64,000 nt of DNA, from positions 1,612,001 to 1,676,000 of the forward strand of contig NZ_CP086727.1 in the NCBI RefSeq assembly GCF_020906275.1, in the 5' to 3' direction. This DNA comes from Parasphingorhabdus litoris DSM 22379. GTDB lineage: Bacteria > Pseudomonadota > Alphaproteobacteria > Sphingomonadales > Sphingomonadaceae. Shown here one piece after another: positions 8,811 through 16,673 of this stretch (the stretch's first letter is position 1; each line of letters begins with the position of its first letter). The position numbers and the translations under genes are program-made. The notes under the pieces are model-generated. The model was not told the origin of the DNA and ran no database searches. It saw nothing but the letters and a program-made list of their open reading frames with translations.

Positions 8811-9563
8811 CTAGCTATTGGGCAATTGCATCAAGCTGGCGCCACTGCTGTCGATATCTTTGGCTGTGGAGAGAAATTTGACCTGGGTTTCCCATGCGCG
8901 ACTTGCCTCGATCATATCGACCAGAGCAGCAGTCATGTTGACATTGGACCCTTCAAGTGCGCCAGCTGTCAGACGAGCATCGACATCAATGGGCAGAACA
9001 CCGTCATCCCGCACACGAAACAGATTATCATGGCCTTTGATAATATCGCTGCTCGTAAAAGAAACCAGAGCGAGACGATCAATCTGCTGCATCTCTCCAT
9101 CAACATCACCCTGCGGTAAGATCCATACACCGCCATCCTTGGCTATGCTGATCTTGTCAGATGGGGGGATGATGAGAGGACCGGCTTCTCCCAACACGGG
9201 GTCACCGGCACCGGTTGTTACCAATCCGGTTTCGCTCAGCTGTAGATCGCCGCGTCTTGAGTAAGCAGGTTCTCCATCATCGCCCAGAACCGACAACATG
9301 GCATCGCCATCCAGCGCTACATCCAGTGAGCGGTCAGTTTTCTTGACCGATGCAGCGGTAAGATCAGTTGCGAATACGCGTTCATAGGCAATCGCTCGAC
9401 TGTCGAATTCCGCACTCGAAAGGTGCCTGGCTTTTGCATTGACAATCTCGGCCCGAAAACCGGTCGTATCTGCATTGGCCATGTTATTCGCAATCGCGGT
9501 CTGCCGTGCCATAATGCCTTGCATCGTGGTCAGGCTACTATGGATCATCTTGTCCATTTTCAT
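8811..9563 (-). CDS. flgF: Flagellar proximal rod protein FlgF
   Basis: FlgF, 250 aa. The N-terminal IHSSLTTMQGIMARQTAIAN with NMANADTTGFRAE, and the C-terminal NMTAALVDMIEASRAWETQV, are the paired coiled-coil segments of proximal-rod proteins. Start at MKMDKM; MIHSSL three codons later is a possible alternative. It lies between flgE and flgG in the conserved order. Confidence 0.92.
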   Translation of the reverse strand: MKMDKMIHSSLTTMQGIMARQTAIANNMANADTTGFRAEIVNAKARHLSSAEFDSRAIAYERVFATDLTAASVKKTDRSLDVALDGDAMLSVLGDDGEPAYSRRGDLQLSETGLVTTGAGDPVLGEAGPLIIPPSDKISIAKDGGVWILPQGDVDGEMQQIDRLALVSFTSSDIIKGHDNLFRVRDDGVLPIDVDARLTAGALEGSNVNMTAALVDMIEASRAWETQVKFLSTAKDIDSSGASLMQLPNS

Positions 9564-9578
9564 ACTCTCCGGTGACTA

Positions 9579-10409
9579 TCAAACCTGAAGATTAATGATG
9601 GTTTGGGTCAGTGTATTTGCTGTTTCAATGGCCTGGGCATTGGCCTGAAAATTGCGCTGCGCTCCGATGAGGGAAACCAGCTCTTCAGTAAGATCGACAT
9701 TCGCTCGTTCGAGCAGACCGGATCGAACTTCGCCAATCGAACCTTGACCGGCACCATTGAGCTGCGGATCGCCGCTCTCACCGGTGGCTTGCCAATGGGC
9801 ATCGCCTATCGGACGCAGACCTTCTGAATTGGCGAAAGAAGACATCGCCAATGATCCCAAGTTTAACGTGTTGCCATTGGCAAAAGTTGCCGTGACCAAC
9901 CCGTCTTTTGCGATGGTAATATTGGCAAGCACAGCGGTCGGATCTGCGGGATCGACATCCGGAATCTCGAAATCGAACATGCTGCCTATGGCTGTTGAAG
10001 TAACGTTGCCATTGGCATCGACGGGCAAAAGTTGAACTTTGTTACCCAGGGTATCGATAACTTCTCTGTCTGAATTAGTTCCAAAAACACCGTTGCGAGT
10101 GAAGCTAGTTTCAGAACGAGGAGGGGCACCGCGAACAACGAAGAATCCTTCGCCTGCAATGGCGATGTCCAACGTCCTGCCCGTGGATTCCAACGTACCT
10201 TGAGAGAATTGCTGGGTGATTCCGTTCAGTCTTACACCTTGTCCAGCTACCGTTTTTGTGGACTGAGTCGGGGCGGCCGCAAAAAGGTCGCCAAAGACAG
10301 CACGGCTCCTTTTAAACCCAACAGACCCGGCATTGGAAACGTTGTTGGAAATGGTAGACAAGTCGGTCTGAGAGGCTTTGAGGCCAGATAGTGAAGTGTA
10401 GAAAGACAT
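9579..10409 (-). CDS. flgE: Flagellar hook protein FlgE (short form)
   Basis: Hook subunit, 276 aa. Begins SFYTSLSGLKASQTDLSTIS followed by NNVSNAGSVGFKRSRAVFGD, and ends VDLTEELVSLIGAQRNFQAN, both typical of FlgE. It is much shorter than the roughly 400-aa enterobacterial hook protein; the surface-exposed D2-like region is reduced to a stretch around DIAIAGEGFFVV...NITIAKDGLVTA. Position between flgD (cap) and flgF supports FlgE rather than another rod protein. Confidence 0.9.
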   Translation of the reverse strand: MSFYTSLSGLKASQTDLSTISNNVSNAGSVGFKRSRAVFGDLFAAAPTQSTKTVAGQGVRLNGITQQFSQGTLESTGRTLDIAIAGEGFFVVRGAPPRSETSFTRNGVFGTNSDREVIDTLGNKVQLLPVDANGNVTSTAIGSMFDFEIPDVDPADPTAVLANITIAKDGLVTATFANGNTLNLGSLAMSSFANSEGLRPIGDAHWQATGESGDPQLNGAGQGSIGEVRSGLLERANVDLTEELVSLIGAQRNFQANAQAIETANTLTQTIINLQV

Positions 10410-10439
10410 GATCTTTTCTCCTCGATTTGATGATGGGAA

Positions 10440-11078
10440 CTAGCGGAGGCGCATTGCATCAGAGAGCCAATATTCTCCGTTGGTTGTTATCAGGCGCGCA
10501 TTGGCCCCATCTGTGGGGGACTGCACAGCCTCGACTTTCGCCCAGGATGAAAGCCCGACAATAACCCCGCCATTCACTCTGACTTTAAGAGGGCCGTGGT
10601 CTAGAGGTTTGCCATTGCCGTCCAGCGCATCCCATTCGAAAACAATCGGCCCGGCTTCTTGCTCACCCAATTCTATTGCCTGAACGATCTCCCCGCGATC
10701 ATTCAGAAAATCGATAGATAGGTCTTTGGTAGGAGCGGTCAGATAAAATTCACCGGCATATTGGCCTGTTTCATTCGGTACCGCTTTATTTCCGGGGACA
10801 AGCACATTTCTGCCCAGCCAGCTTGATGCATCGCCAATACGATTATTTTCATTCAGTTTTCTAAGCGACCCATTCATTTCTTCAATGCCGGCAACGGTCG
10901 AAAATTGTGCCATTTGTGCAACCATATCGTTACTATCCAATGGTTTAAAAGGGTCCTGCATCTTCAATTGAGCCGTCATCAGGCGCAAAAAATCGGCCTG
11001 ATTGAGACTGCTTGCGGGAAGCGGATTGCTTCGCGCGGTGGTAGTATTGAGGGGGGAAGTTTCAGCAATCGTGGTCAT
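10440..11078 (-). CDS. flgD: Flagellar hook assembly cap protein FlgD
   Basis: FlgD, 212 aa, the temporary scaffold at the tip of the growing hook. The N-terminal LNQADFLRLMTAQLKMQDPF and DSNDMVAQMAQFSTVAGIEE are hallmark sequences; a Tudor/Ig-like C-terminal half follows (FEWDALDGNGKPLDHGPLKV). The start codon overlaps the flgC stop by one base. The substrate for FliK-controlled secretion switching. Confidence 0.94.
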   Translation of the reverse strand: MTTIAETSPLNTTTARSNPLPASSLNQADFLRLMTAQLKMQDPFKPLDSNDMVAQMAQFSTVAGIEEMNGSLRKLNENNRIGDASSWLGRNVLVPGNKAVPNETGQYAGEFYLTAPTKDLSIDFLNDRGEIVQAIELGEQEAGPIVFEWDALDGNGKPLDHGPLKVRVNGGVIVGLSSWAKVEAVQSPTDGANARLITTNGEYWLSDAMRLR

Positions 11079-11482
11079 TATTTACCCATCCTTATCGTTT
11101 CCAAAATTAGTGACTTTGCTGTTTGCAGCACCTGCACATTGTTCTGATATTGTCGGGCTGCTTCGATCATCTCGATCATTTCGGTGGCTTCATCGACGCC
11201 CGCTTCCCAAACAAATCCATCAGGATCCGCCATCGGATTATTTGGATCATGTCGTTTCTTCGGCTGTGTGTCGGACTGCACGATCCGTTCAACATCGACC
11301 GTGGCAAAATCCGAACTTTCAACATGGGTTCGAAAAACAGGTTTTAGCGCGCGGAAAGCCTCGTTTTCGGTACGCGCAACCGAACGGGCATTGGCCATAT
11401 TCGATGCCGTCGTATTCAATCGCGTCAGTTGCGCGGCCATGGCCCGTCCGGAAACGTCAAAGATGTTAATTGGATTGGTCAT
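11078..11482 (-). CDS. flgC: Flagellar proximal rod protein FlgC
   Basis: FlgC, 134 aa. Contains NIFDVSGRAMAAQLTRLNTT with ASNMANARSV, and near the C-terminus DEATEMIEMIEAARQYQNNV, the conserved rod-protein ends. NPMADPDGFV corresponds to the conserved ADxxGYV segment. Immediately follows flgB. Confidence 0.94.
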   Translation of the reverse strand: MTNPINIFDVSGRAMAAQLTRLNTTASNMANARSVARTENEAFRALKPVFRTHVESSDFATVDVERIVQSDTQPKKRHDPNNPMADPDGFVWEAGVDEATEMIEMIEAARQYQNNVQVLQTAKSLILETIRMGK

Positions 11483-11827
11483 TTATTCACCTTTCATCGC
11501 GCGGCGCAGCGTGCCAAGGCGACCATCGAGAAAGGATAGGGTGGTGCGATATTGCACCGCATTTTCGGCAAAGAGCGTTTGTTCCGTAGAGAGCTCAACT
11601 GTGTTGCCATCCATCGCGGCTTGTAATGGCACGCGATAACCGGTGTGACTTTTCACGCTGTCATTTTGCGCTGCTCCATCGGCAATTGATGCGATAGCTT
11701 TATCAAAGTCCAGGTCGCGTGCTTTGAAATGCGGTGTCGCCGCGTTGGCGATATTGGATGCCAGCATGTTGAGGCGTTGTGATCGCAGCGCCAGTGCATC
11801 ACCGTAGATACCGAATATCTTGTCCAT
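11483..11827 (-). CDS. flgB: Flagellar proximal rod protein FlgB
   Basis: FlgB, 114 aa, first gene of the rod/hook operon. YGDALALRSQRLNMLASNIA and NAATPHFKARDLDFDKAI are family signatures; the end (QYRTTLSFLDGRLGTLRRAM) fits the C-terminal helix. Transcription probably starts from the sigma-54 type promoter at 11915-11930, about 90 bases upstream of the start codon. Confidence 0.94.
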   Translation of the reverse strand: MDKIFGIYGDALALRSQRLNMLASNIANAATPHFKARDLDFDKAIASIADGAAQNDSVKSHTGYRVPLQAAMDGNTVELSTEQTLFAENAVQYRTTLSFLDGRLGTLRRAMKGE

Positions 11828-11914
11828 AGCCGGAACTGATGCTCCTTCTTGTCACAGTTAAACGCGCATCCATGCCATCCGTTTTGAAAGGCAGAGAGCT
11901 TGTTTCAGTCCATC

Positions 11915-11930
11915 AGCAAAGCGTGTGCCA
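11915..11930 (-). promoter_or_regulatory. Sigma-54 type promoter of the flgB operon
   Basis: On the minus strand TGGCACACGCTTTGCT matches the -24/-12 consensus TGGCACG-N4-TTGCW at 11 of 12 fixed positions, with GG-N10-GC spacing. The predicted start is about 12 bases downstream, leaving a leader of roughly 75-80 bases before flgB. The motif TGGGAT sits just upstream (11934-11939). A sigma-54 activator (FleQ/FlbD-like) would be required; none is in the window. Confidence 0.8.
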
Positions 11931-12062
11931 AAATCCCAATGTCCAGCAATTCTGCCCCATTCCCGATAGGAACACTTGAAAGCGTCAAAAAACCGCGACG
12001 AGTTTTTGTCACCTGCCGCCATTTTTTTGTCGTTTTGAAAAATGATAGCGTGGGGGAACAAA

Positions 12063-12701
12063 ATGCAGCCAATCGTTGAGCTATTTGATCCACTGGCATT
12101 TGGTCTGGTCTGGTTCGGATCGATTGCCGTCGTTGGGCTGCAAGAGGGGCGGGCCAGTTTGCTGCAAGGCTTTTTCGTGTGGCAAATATTGTTTCGCGCA
12201 AATCCGACACGGGATGCACAATCGTCACGGCAAGCACTTACAAGAATAAAGGCAGTGACCGATGCGAAAGGCCTGCAGTGTATCGACCATGTTGGATCGA
12301 AGAACCCTTTTGTGGCCCGTGCATCAGCCTATTTTGCAAGTGACCAGAATACCGATCGATTTGCGTCATGGGCGAACACCCATCTTCAGGAACGCGAGGT
12401 GCTTCAAACGGACGTTGTCCGATTTTGGACCGCTGTCGCAGATGTCGCGCCTGCTATAGGAATGATTGGGACCATAATAGGGCTAGTCCGTCTTTTTGCG
12501 GATATCGATAATGCTGCCAATCTGGGTTCTGCAATGGCATTGGCGTTGCTGACAACATTATACGGACTGCTTCTTTCGAATGTTGTTGCTGCACCGATAT
12601 CGCATCGATTTCAACGTCTCTCCGCGGAAGAGTTGAAGTGGCAAAGAATGTTTGTTGATGAGCTGACCGCATTGGCAATGCGTTCCGAAAAATCAACATG
12701 A
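12063..12701 (+). CDS. MotA/TolQ/ExbB-like proton channel protein (second stator candidate)
   Basis: 212 aa from ATG 12063, preceded by a strong GGGGGAAC ribosome site; an upstream start at 12042 has none. Hydrophobic N-terminus (LAFGLVWFGSIAVVGL), soluble middle, then two C-terminal helices with APAIGMIGTIIGLVRLF (near residue 133) and ALALLTTLYGLLLSNVVAAP. These are the MotA/TolQ/ExbB signatures, including the conserved Pro-Ala before the first helix. It overlaps the next gene as ATGA, and that gene is MotB-like. Different from the canonical motA at 2813-3676: it is shorter and divergent. Likely an accessory stator or a related energising complex. Confidence 0.75.
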   Translation: MQPIVELFDPLAFGLVWFGSIAVVGLQEGRASLLQGFFVWQILFRANPTRDAQSSRQALTRIKAVTDAKGLQCIDHVGSKNPFVARASAYFASDQNTDRFASWANTHLQEREVLQTDVVRFWTAVADVAPAIGMIGTIIGLVRLFADIDNAANLGSAMALALLTTLYGLLLSNVVAAPISHRFQRLSAEELKWQRMFVDELTALAMRSEKST

Positions 12702-13144
12702 AGATGCAACGAGCCGATCGCTGGTCACTTGCCTTTGCTGACTTGAGTCTTTTGATGCTTGGATTGATAGTCCTTTCTTTCGTTCATCCGGCAAGCGTGG
12801 CGGAAGTTTCCAAAACCGATGTGCCATCGAGGGCGTTTGAATGGACAACGGCGTCTTTGTTTGAGTCAAATGAAGCAATGCTTACTTCAGCCGGGAAAGA
12901 GAAAGTCTCGCTTGTGATCGCCTCTCTCAGTGAACGTCCCAAAGAGGTGACATTGTCAATCACCGGAAATTCTGAATCTTCGGCAAGACTAGACGAATGG
13001 GAACTGTCTTCGGCCCGCATGGCGTCTTTTGCCAGATCATTGAAAGCAAATGGTTTGGAGGGATCAGCTATAGTTTTTGGCGAACAACGCCGCTTGAATA
13101 ACGAGTCACCTCAGCAATTGATTGTCTCGGTCCGTTACCACTGA
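12698..13144 (+). CDS. Compact MotB/ExbD-like protein with OmpA-type C-terminus
   Basis: 148 aa. Membrane helix almost at the N-terminus (WSLAFADLSLLMLGLIVLSF) carrying an Asp near residue 15, in the position of the MotB/ExbD/TolR proton carrier. A short periplasmic domain follows, ending with WELSSARMASFARSLKANGL, which matches the OmpA-like pattern LSxxRAxxVxxxL, so it may bind peptidoglycan. It lacks the long basic N-terminus and plug region of the MotB at 1938-2810. Paired with the MotA-like gene by a 4-base overlap. Confidence 0.7.
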   Translation: MKMQRADRWSLAFADLSLLMLGLIVLSFVHPASVAEVSKTDVPSRAFEWTTASLFESNEAMLTSAGKEKVSLVIASLSERPKEVTLSITGNSESSARLDEWELSSARMASFARSLKANGLEGSAIVFGEQRRLNNESPQQLIVSVRYH

Positions 13145-13211
13145 ACTGACCTTTGGGCATTAGATGGCATGGGGTTTGCTTCTTCAAAATGGAAGAAATG
13201 GAGAAGAAACT

Positions 13212-13730
13212 ATGCGATTGATGAATCAAGCCTGTCTGATTGGGGCAATCTGTCTTGCCAGTGCAAACGTGCCAATATGTGCCAAAGCGACCGAGTCTAT
13301 CCCGGCATTAGAAAAGCGGTTGGCAGATTTTCTGAGTAAGGAGAAGGGTGAGATTGGTGGTGCGCAATATAATATCGATCAACGCCTCAGACTAAAAAAA
13401 TGCACTGAGCCAGTCATTTTTAAGACACGACGCAAAGATCTCGTTGTAATAAACTGTGTCCCGCAAAATTGGCGCGTTCCTGTCACCCTCAAGAGACCAT
13501 CGGCTAATCGGAAAACATCTTCAACCAAATCATTGATCATCAGGCGCGGACAACCGGTTATACTTGTTGTCGAGAAAAATGGGTTCATGATTTCACGTCA
13601 AATGCAGGCAGATCGGAATGGCGGCCTGGGTGATATCATCCCTGCACGTGCGGGGAGAAGGTCTTCACCGATATTGGTCAAGATAACAGGGCAGGGGCAG
13701 GTTTCATTGCCATCTCACAGCATCAATTAA
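13212..13730 (+). CDS. flgA: Flagellar P-ring assembly chaperone FlgA
   Basis: 172 aa from ATG 13212, chosen for GGAGAAG just upstream; a longer frame from 13164 has no signal sequence at its start. A signal peptide (IGAICLASANVPICAKA) is followed by an N-terminal domain with C-x(n)-C (LKKCTEPV ... INCVPQNWRVPV) and a SAF-like C-terminal domain (IIRRGQPVILVVEKNGFMIS, QMQADRNGGLGDIIPARA). FlgA chaperones FlgI in the periplasm. The match is clear in the second half and weaker in the first. Confidence 0.85.
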   Translation: MRLMNQACLIGAICLASANVPICAKATESIPALEKRLADFLSKEKGEIGGAQYNIDQRLRLKKCTEPVIFKTRRKDLVVINCVPQNWRVPVTLKRPSANRKTSSTKSLIIRRGQPVILVVEKNGFMISRQMQADRNGGLGDIIPARAGRRSSPILVKITGQGQVSLPSHSIN

Positions 13731-13754
13731 ATTTCAGGAACGGCGGCCCGTATT
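13728..13754 (+). promoter_or_regulatory. Sigma-28 type promoter upstream of flgM
   Basis: TAAA (13728-13731), 15 bases, then CCCGTATT (13747-13754). The same architecture, TAAA-N15-NCCGTNNT, lies before fliC and fliD, which are classical FliA targets; the E. coli consensus is TAAA-N15-GCCGATAA. The TAAA overlaps the flgA stop codon. It would let FliA raise its own anti-sigma factor. Confidence 0.6.
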
Positions 13755-13785
13755 AAAGGGCGAGCATGCTAAACAGGAGATTGTC

Positions 13786-14073
13786 ATGATAGACAGGATC
13801 AACGCTTCCCGCAGTTCGTCGGTAAATACTGGAAAAGTCAATGATACCCAGCCGATGACCAAGCCGGTCGAACAAAATCATTCCGAAGTTGATAACAAGG
13901 GTATCTCTCTAGCCAAGGCTGTTGAGCAAATGGTTCAGCAAGGGATGCCTGTTAATGTCGCACATATTCAGTTTGTCACCGAGGCAATTGCCAATGATCG
14001 ATATCCGATCGATTCTATGATGATTGCTGAGAAGATTATTGCGTTTGATCGACCAGAAGCAGGCAGCTTCTGA
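13786..14073 (+). CDS. flgM: Anti-sigma-28 factor FlgM
   Basis: 95 aa. The disordered N-terminus (INASRSSSVNTGK) is Ser/Asn-rich, and the C-terminal half contains DRYPIDSMMIAEKIIAFD, the helix with which FlgM holds FliA. FlgM is exported through the finished hook-basal body and so releases FliA for late genes. Preceded by AACAGGAGATTGTC as ribosome site and by a sigma-28 type promoter; followed 2 bases later by a FlgN-like gene. Confidence 0.88.
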   Translation: MIDRINASRSSSVNTGKVNDTQPMTKPVEQNHSEVDNKGISLAKAVEQMVQQGMPVNVAHIQFVTEAIANDRYPIDSMMIAEKIIAFDRPEAGSF

Positions 14074-14075
14074 CC

Positions 14076-14378
14076 ATGTTGTTGCTGAATCGTCTTGAGC
14101 AGGCTTTTAAAGAATTGAATGATGCACTGGATGGGCAAGACCCAGAACATATAATTGCGGCTGCTGCAGCCATCCGGCCCTTGGTGTCTGAGATAGAAGA
14201 GACCGGTGTTTGGACTGAGGATCCAGCGATGAAAAAGCGGCTTGTTGCGCTTATGCGATTGATCGACGCTGCTCGTTTTCGAGTCAATAAATTGACGAAT
14301 TTGAACGAACGACGCGCCATAAATTTGGCACTTGCTTTGGGAGCTGGAACTTCACCGACATATGACAAATTGCTTTAA
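14076..14378 (+). CDS. Small helical protein, FlgN-like export chaperone candidate
   Basis: 100 aa, nearly all helical by inspection, with LNRLEQAFKELNDALDGQDP at the start and RLIDAARFRVNKLTNLNERR toward the end. FlgN chaperones FlgK and FlgL and is usually encoded right after flgM, where this gene sits (2-base gap). Sequence similarity is too low to be certain by eye; a general flagellar protein is the alternative. Confidence 0.55.
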   Translation: MLLLNRLEQAFKELNDALDGQDPEHIIAAAAAIRPLVSEIEETGVWTEDPAMKKRLVALMRLIDAARFRVNKLTNLNERRAINLALALGAGTSPTYDKLL

Positions 14379-14409
14379 CCAGCGAATTCAAACCACTTAG
14401 CGACACATC

Positions 14410-14472
14410 TGATCCCATGTAACTCGCTTGGCACGTGCTTTGCTGATCCCAAATCAAACAAATCTGGGATCA
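14410..14472 (+). promoter_or_regulatory. Sigma-54 type promoter of flhA with flanking TGATCCCA repeats
   Basis: TGGCACGTGCTTTGCT at 14429-14444 is a full match to the -24/-12 consensus TGGCACG-N4-TTGCW. The octamer TGATCCCA occurs at 14410-14417 and 14444-14451, and inverted (TGGGATCA) at 14465-14472. The inverted pair spans the predicted transcription start near 14455. It could be an operator or form a 5' hairpin. Leader to flhA is about 70 bases. Confidence 0.82.
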
Positions 14473-14522
14473 TTCATGCGCCAAAGCCAAGCAACATCCA
14501 TAGTTCACGGAACCGGATCGTG

Positions 14523-16673
14523 ATGATGTTCCTGTCATCTCACCAACAGAAACTGGGCAATATTGCCAAAGCAGGAATCTTACCTGTAGCGACGTTATTG
14601 CTGGTGATATTCATGGTCCTGCCGGTGCCAGTCACAGTTCTTGATATCGGTTTCATAGCTAATATCACAATTGCGCTGGCTGTTCTGATGGTTGCATTGA
14701 ATGTTGCCAAACCTCTCGATTTCTCAAGCTTTCCAACAGTGCTTCTATTCGCAACTTTATTGCGGCTTGCTCTAAACGTTGCATCGACGCGTGTTGTGCT
14801 CGTTGAAGGATATGCGGGGTCACATGCAGCCGGCCAGGTTATCGAGGCGTTTGGGAATTTTCTGATCGGTGGTGACTATGTGGTCGGTATCTTTGTTTTC
14901 ACTATCTTGATGATCATCAATTTGGTGGTGATAACCAAAGGTGCGGGACGAGTGTCGGAAGTCACCGCACGCTTTACCCTTGATGCGTTGCCAGGCAAGC
15001 AAATGGCAATTGATGCGGATCTGAATGCCGGGCTGCTCTCACCAGAAGAAGCGAAGCAGAGGCGTCAGGAAGTTGCGACAGAATCTGATTTTTACGGATC
15101 GATGGACGGGGCATCGAAATTTGTGAAAGGCGACGCAGTCGCGGGTGTTTTGATCCTGATCATCAATATTATTGGCGGAATGATCTTGGGCGTATTCAGT
15201 CACGACATGGCTGTTAGCGATGCCGCTCAGACCTACGTGCTGCTGGCCGTTGGTGATGCGTTGGTCGCGCAAGTGCCGGCATTGCTTCTGTCGATTGCTG
15301 CAGCTGCGATTGTTACCAGAGTGGCATCACCGATGGATCTTCCCGGGCAAATTGGTAGTCAATTTGGAAACCCCAAAGCCTGGATTCCGGTGGCTGCGAT
15401 ACTGACGGTCGTGGGATTGTTGCCGGGTATGCCGCATCTCATCATTCTGCCCATTGCTGGGATTTCCGGATTTGTCGCGTGGCGCATGCTGAGCAAAGAG
15501 AAAAAACACGACGCGGAAGAACCGAGCTCGCAAACCCTCGAACAGAACAATCATATCGCCTGGAACGACGTCACCGATGGCGCGGTGCTGTCGATAGAGA
15601 TTGGTTACGGTTTGGTGCCGCTGGTTGATGATCGTAAAGGTGCGCCCTTAATGCAGCGTCTAACCGGGATCAGACGTCAATTATCTCGTGAACTTGGCTT
15701 TGTCATTCCGTTGGTGCGAGTAAAGGATAATATGGCGCTTCCGCCTAATGCGTATCGGATTCAAATCAGCGGTGTGACTGTGGGTGAAGATCAAGCCTGG
15801 CCAGATGATCTGTTGGCGCTCGATAGCGGAGAGATCGATTCCGTTGTTGATGGCAAGGCTTGCAAAGACCCCACGTTTGGCCTGGAATCCTTTTGGATTT
15901 CTCCAGAGAAACGCAGTGAAGCGGTGGTTTCAGGCTATACCGTTGTTGATGCCTCAACCGTAATCGCGACCCATTTCAATCACCTCATTGGTCTCAATGC
16001 AGCTGAATTGTTCGGGATGGACGAAGCGCAGGGCTTGCTGGACAATTTGAAGGATATTGCTCCCCAACTGGTGGAGGGGCTTACGCCCAAACCACTTACA
16101 CTTTTTCAGATCACAGCGATTTGCCGGTCTCTGCTGGGCGAGGGCGTGCCGCTGAAAGACTTTCGGAGGCTTAGTGAAGCTATGATTGAAGCTGCGGTCG
16201 ATCAGGCATCTGATGAGAGTCCATCGCTCGATAATATTGTTGATGGCGTGCGAAAGCGGATCGGGTCGCTGATTATCCAATCGCTCGTTCCCATCAACAT
16301 GCCCCTGCCAGTGATTACGCTCGATGCAGAGCTCGAAAATCTATTGGCACAGGCGATCGAAGCAGGCGGTGGTGCGTCTCGTCCGGTCGAGCCCGGGCTT
16401 GTTCAAAAGATTGTTTTGTCGGTCGAGGATGCCGCGCGACCAATCATGGCAGAGGCAAGACGTTTTGCAGTTGTCACTTCGCCGATCGCCCGCAGGACTT
16501 TGTTGAAAATTCTAAAGTCTAGTTTTCCAGCAACACCTGTTTTGTCTTTTGAAGAATTACCGGATGACAAAGCGATCGAGGTTGTCGCTGTCGTTGGCAA
16601 TCATTCGCGAAAGCCTGCGTCCTCAAACAGTTTTGATCCCGCAACTGATCAACACAAAAAGGATCCCGCATGA
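14523..16673 (+). CDS. flhA: Flagellar export gate protein FlhA
   Basis: About 716 aa. FlhA is the large export-gate ring. The N-terminal half holds eight hydrophobic helices, with FSSFPTVLLFATLLRLALN and AGRVSEVTARFTLDALPGKQ, the FHIPEP-type cytoplasmic loop (QMAIDADLNAGLLSPEEAK). The C-terminal cytosolic domain, from about residue 340, docks chaperone-substrate complexes. ATG triplets occur at 14523 and 14526, and GTG at 14520 is also in frame. It is driven by the sigma-54 type promoter upstream and overlaps fliA by 4 bases. Confidence 0.96.
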   Translation: MMFLSSHQQKLGNIAKAGILPVATLLLVIFMVLPVPVTVLDIGFIANITIALAVLMVALNVAKPLDFSSFPTVLLFATLLRLALNVASTRVVLVEGYAGSHAAGQVIEAFGNFLIGGDYVVGIFVFTILMIINLVVITKGAGRVSEVTARFTLDALPGKQMAIDADLNAGLLSPEEAKQRRQEVATESDFYGSMDGASKFVKGDAVAGVLILIINIIGGMILGVFSHDMAVSDAAQTYVLLAVGDALVAQVPALLLSIAAAAIVTRVASPMDLPGQIGSQFGNPKAWIPVAAILTVVGLLPGMPHLIILPIAGISGFVAWRMLSKEKKHDAEEPSSQTLEQNNHIAWNDVTDGAVLSIEIGYGLVPLVDDRKGAPLMQRLTGIRRQLSRELGFVIPLVRVKDNMALPPNAYRIQISGVTVGEDQAWPDDLLALDSGEIDSVVDGKACKDPTFGLESFWISPEKRSEAVVSGYTVVDASTVIATHFNHLIGLNAAELFGMDEAQGLLDNLKDIAPQLVEGLTPKPLTLFQITAICRSLLGEGVPLKDFRRLSEAMIEAAVDQASDESPSLDNIVDGVRKRIGSLIIQSLVPINMPLPVITLDAELENLLAQAIEAGGGASRPVEPGLVQKIVLSVEDAARPIMAEARRFAVVTSPIARRTLLKILKSSFPATPVLSFEELPDDKAIEVVAVVGNHSRKPASSNSFDPATDQHKKDPA

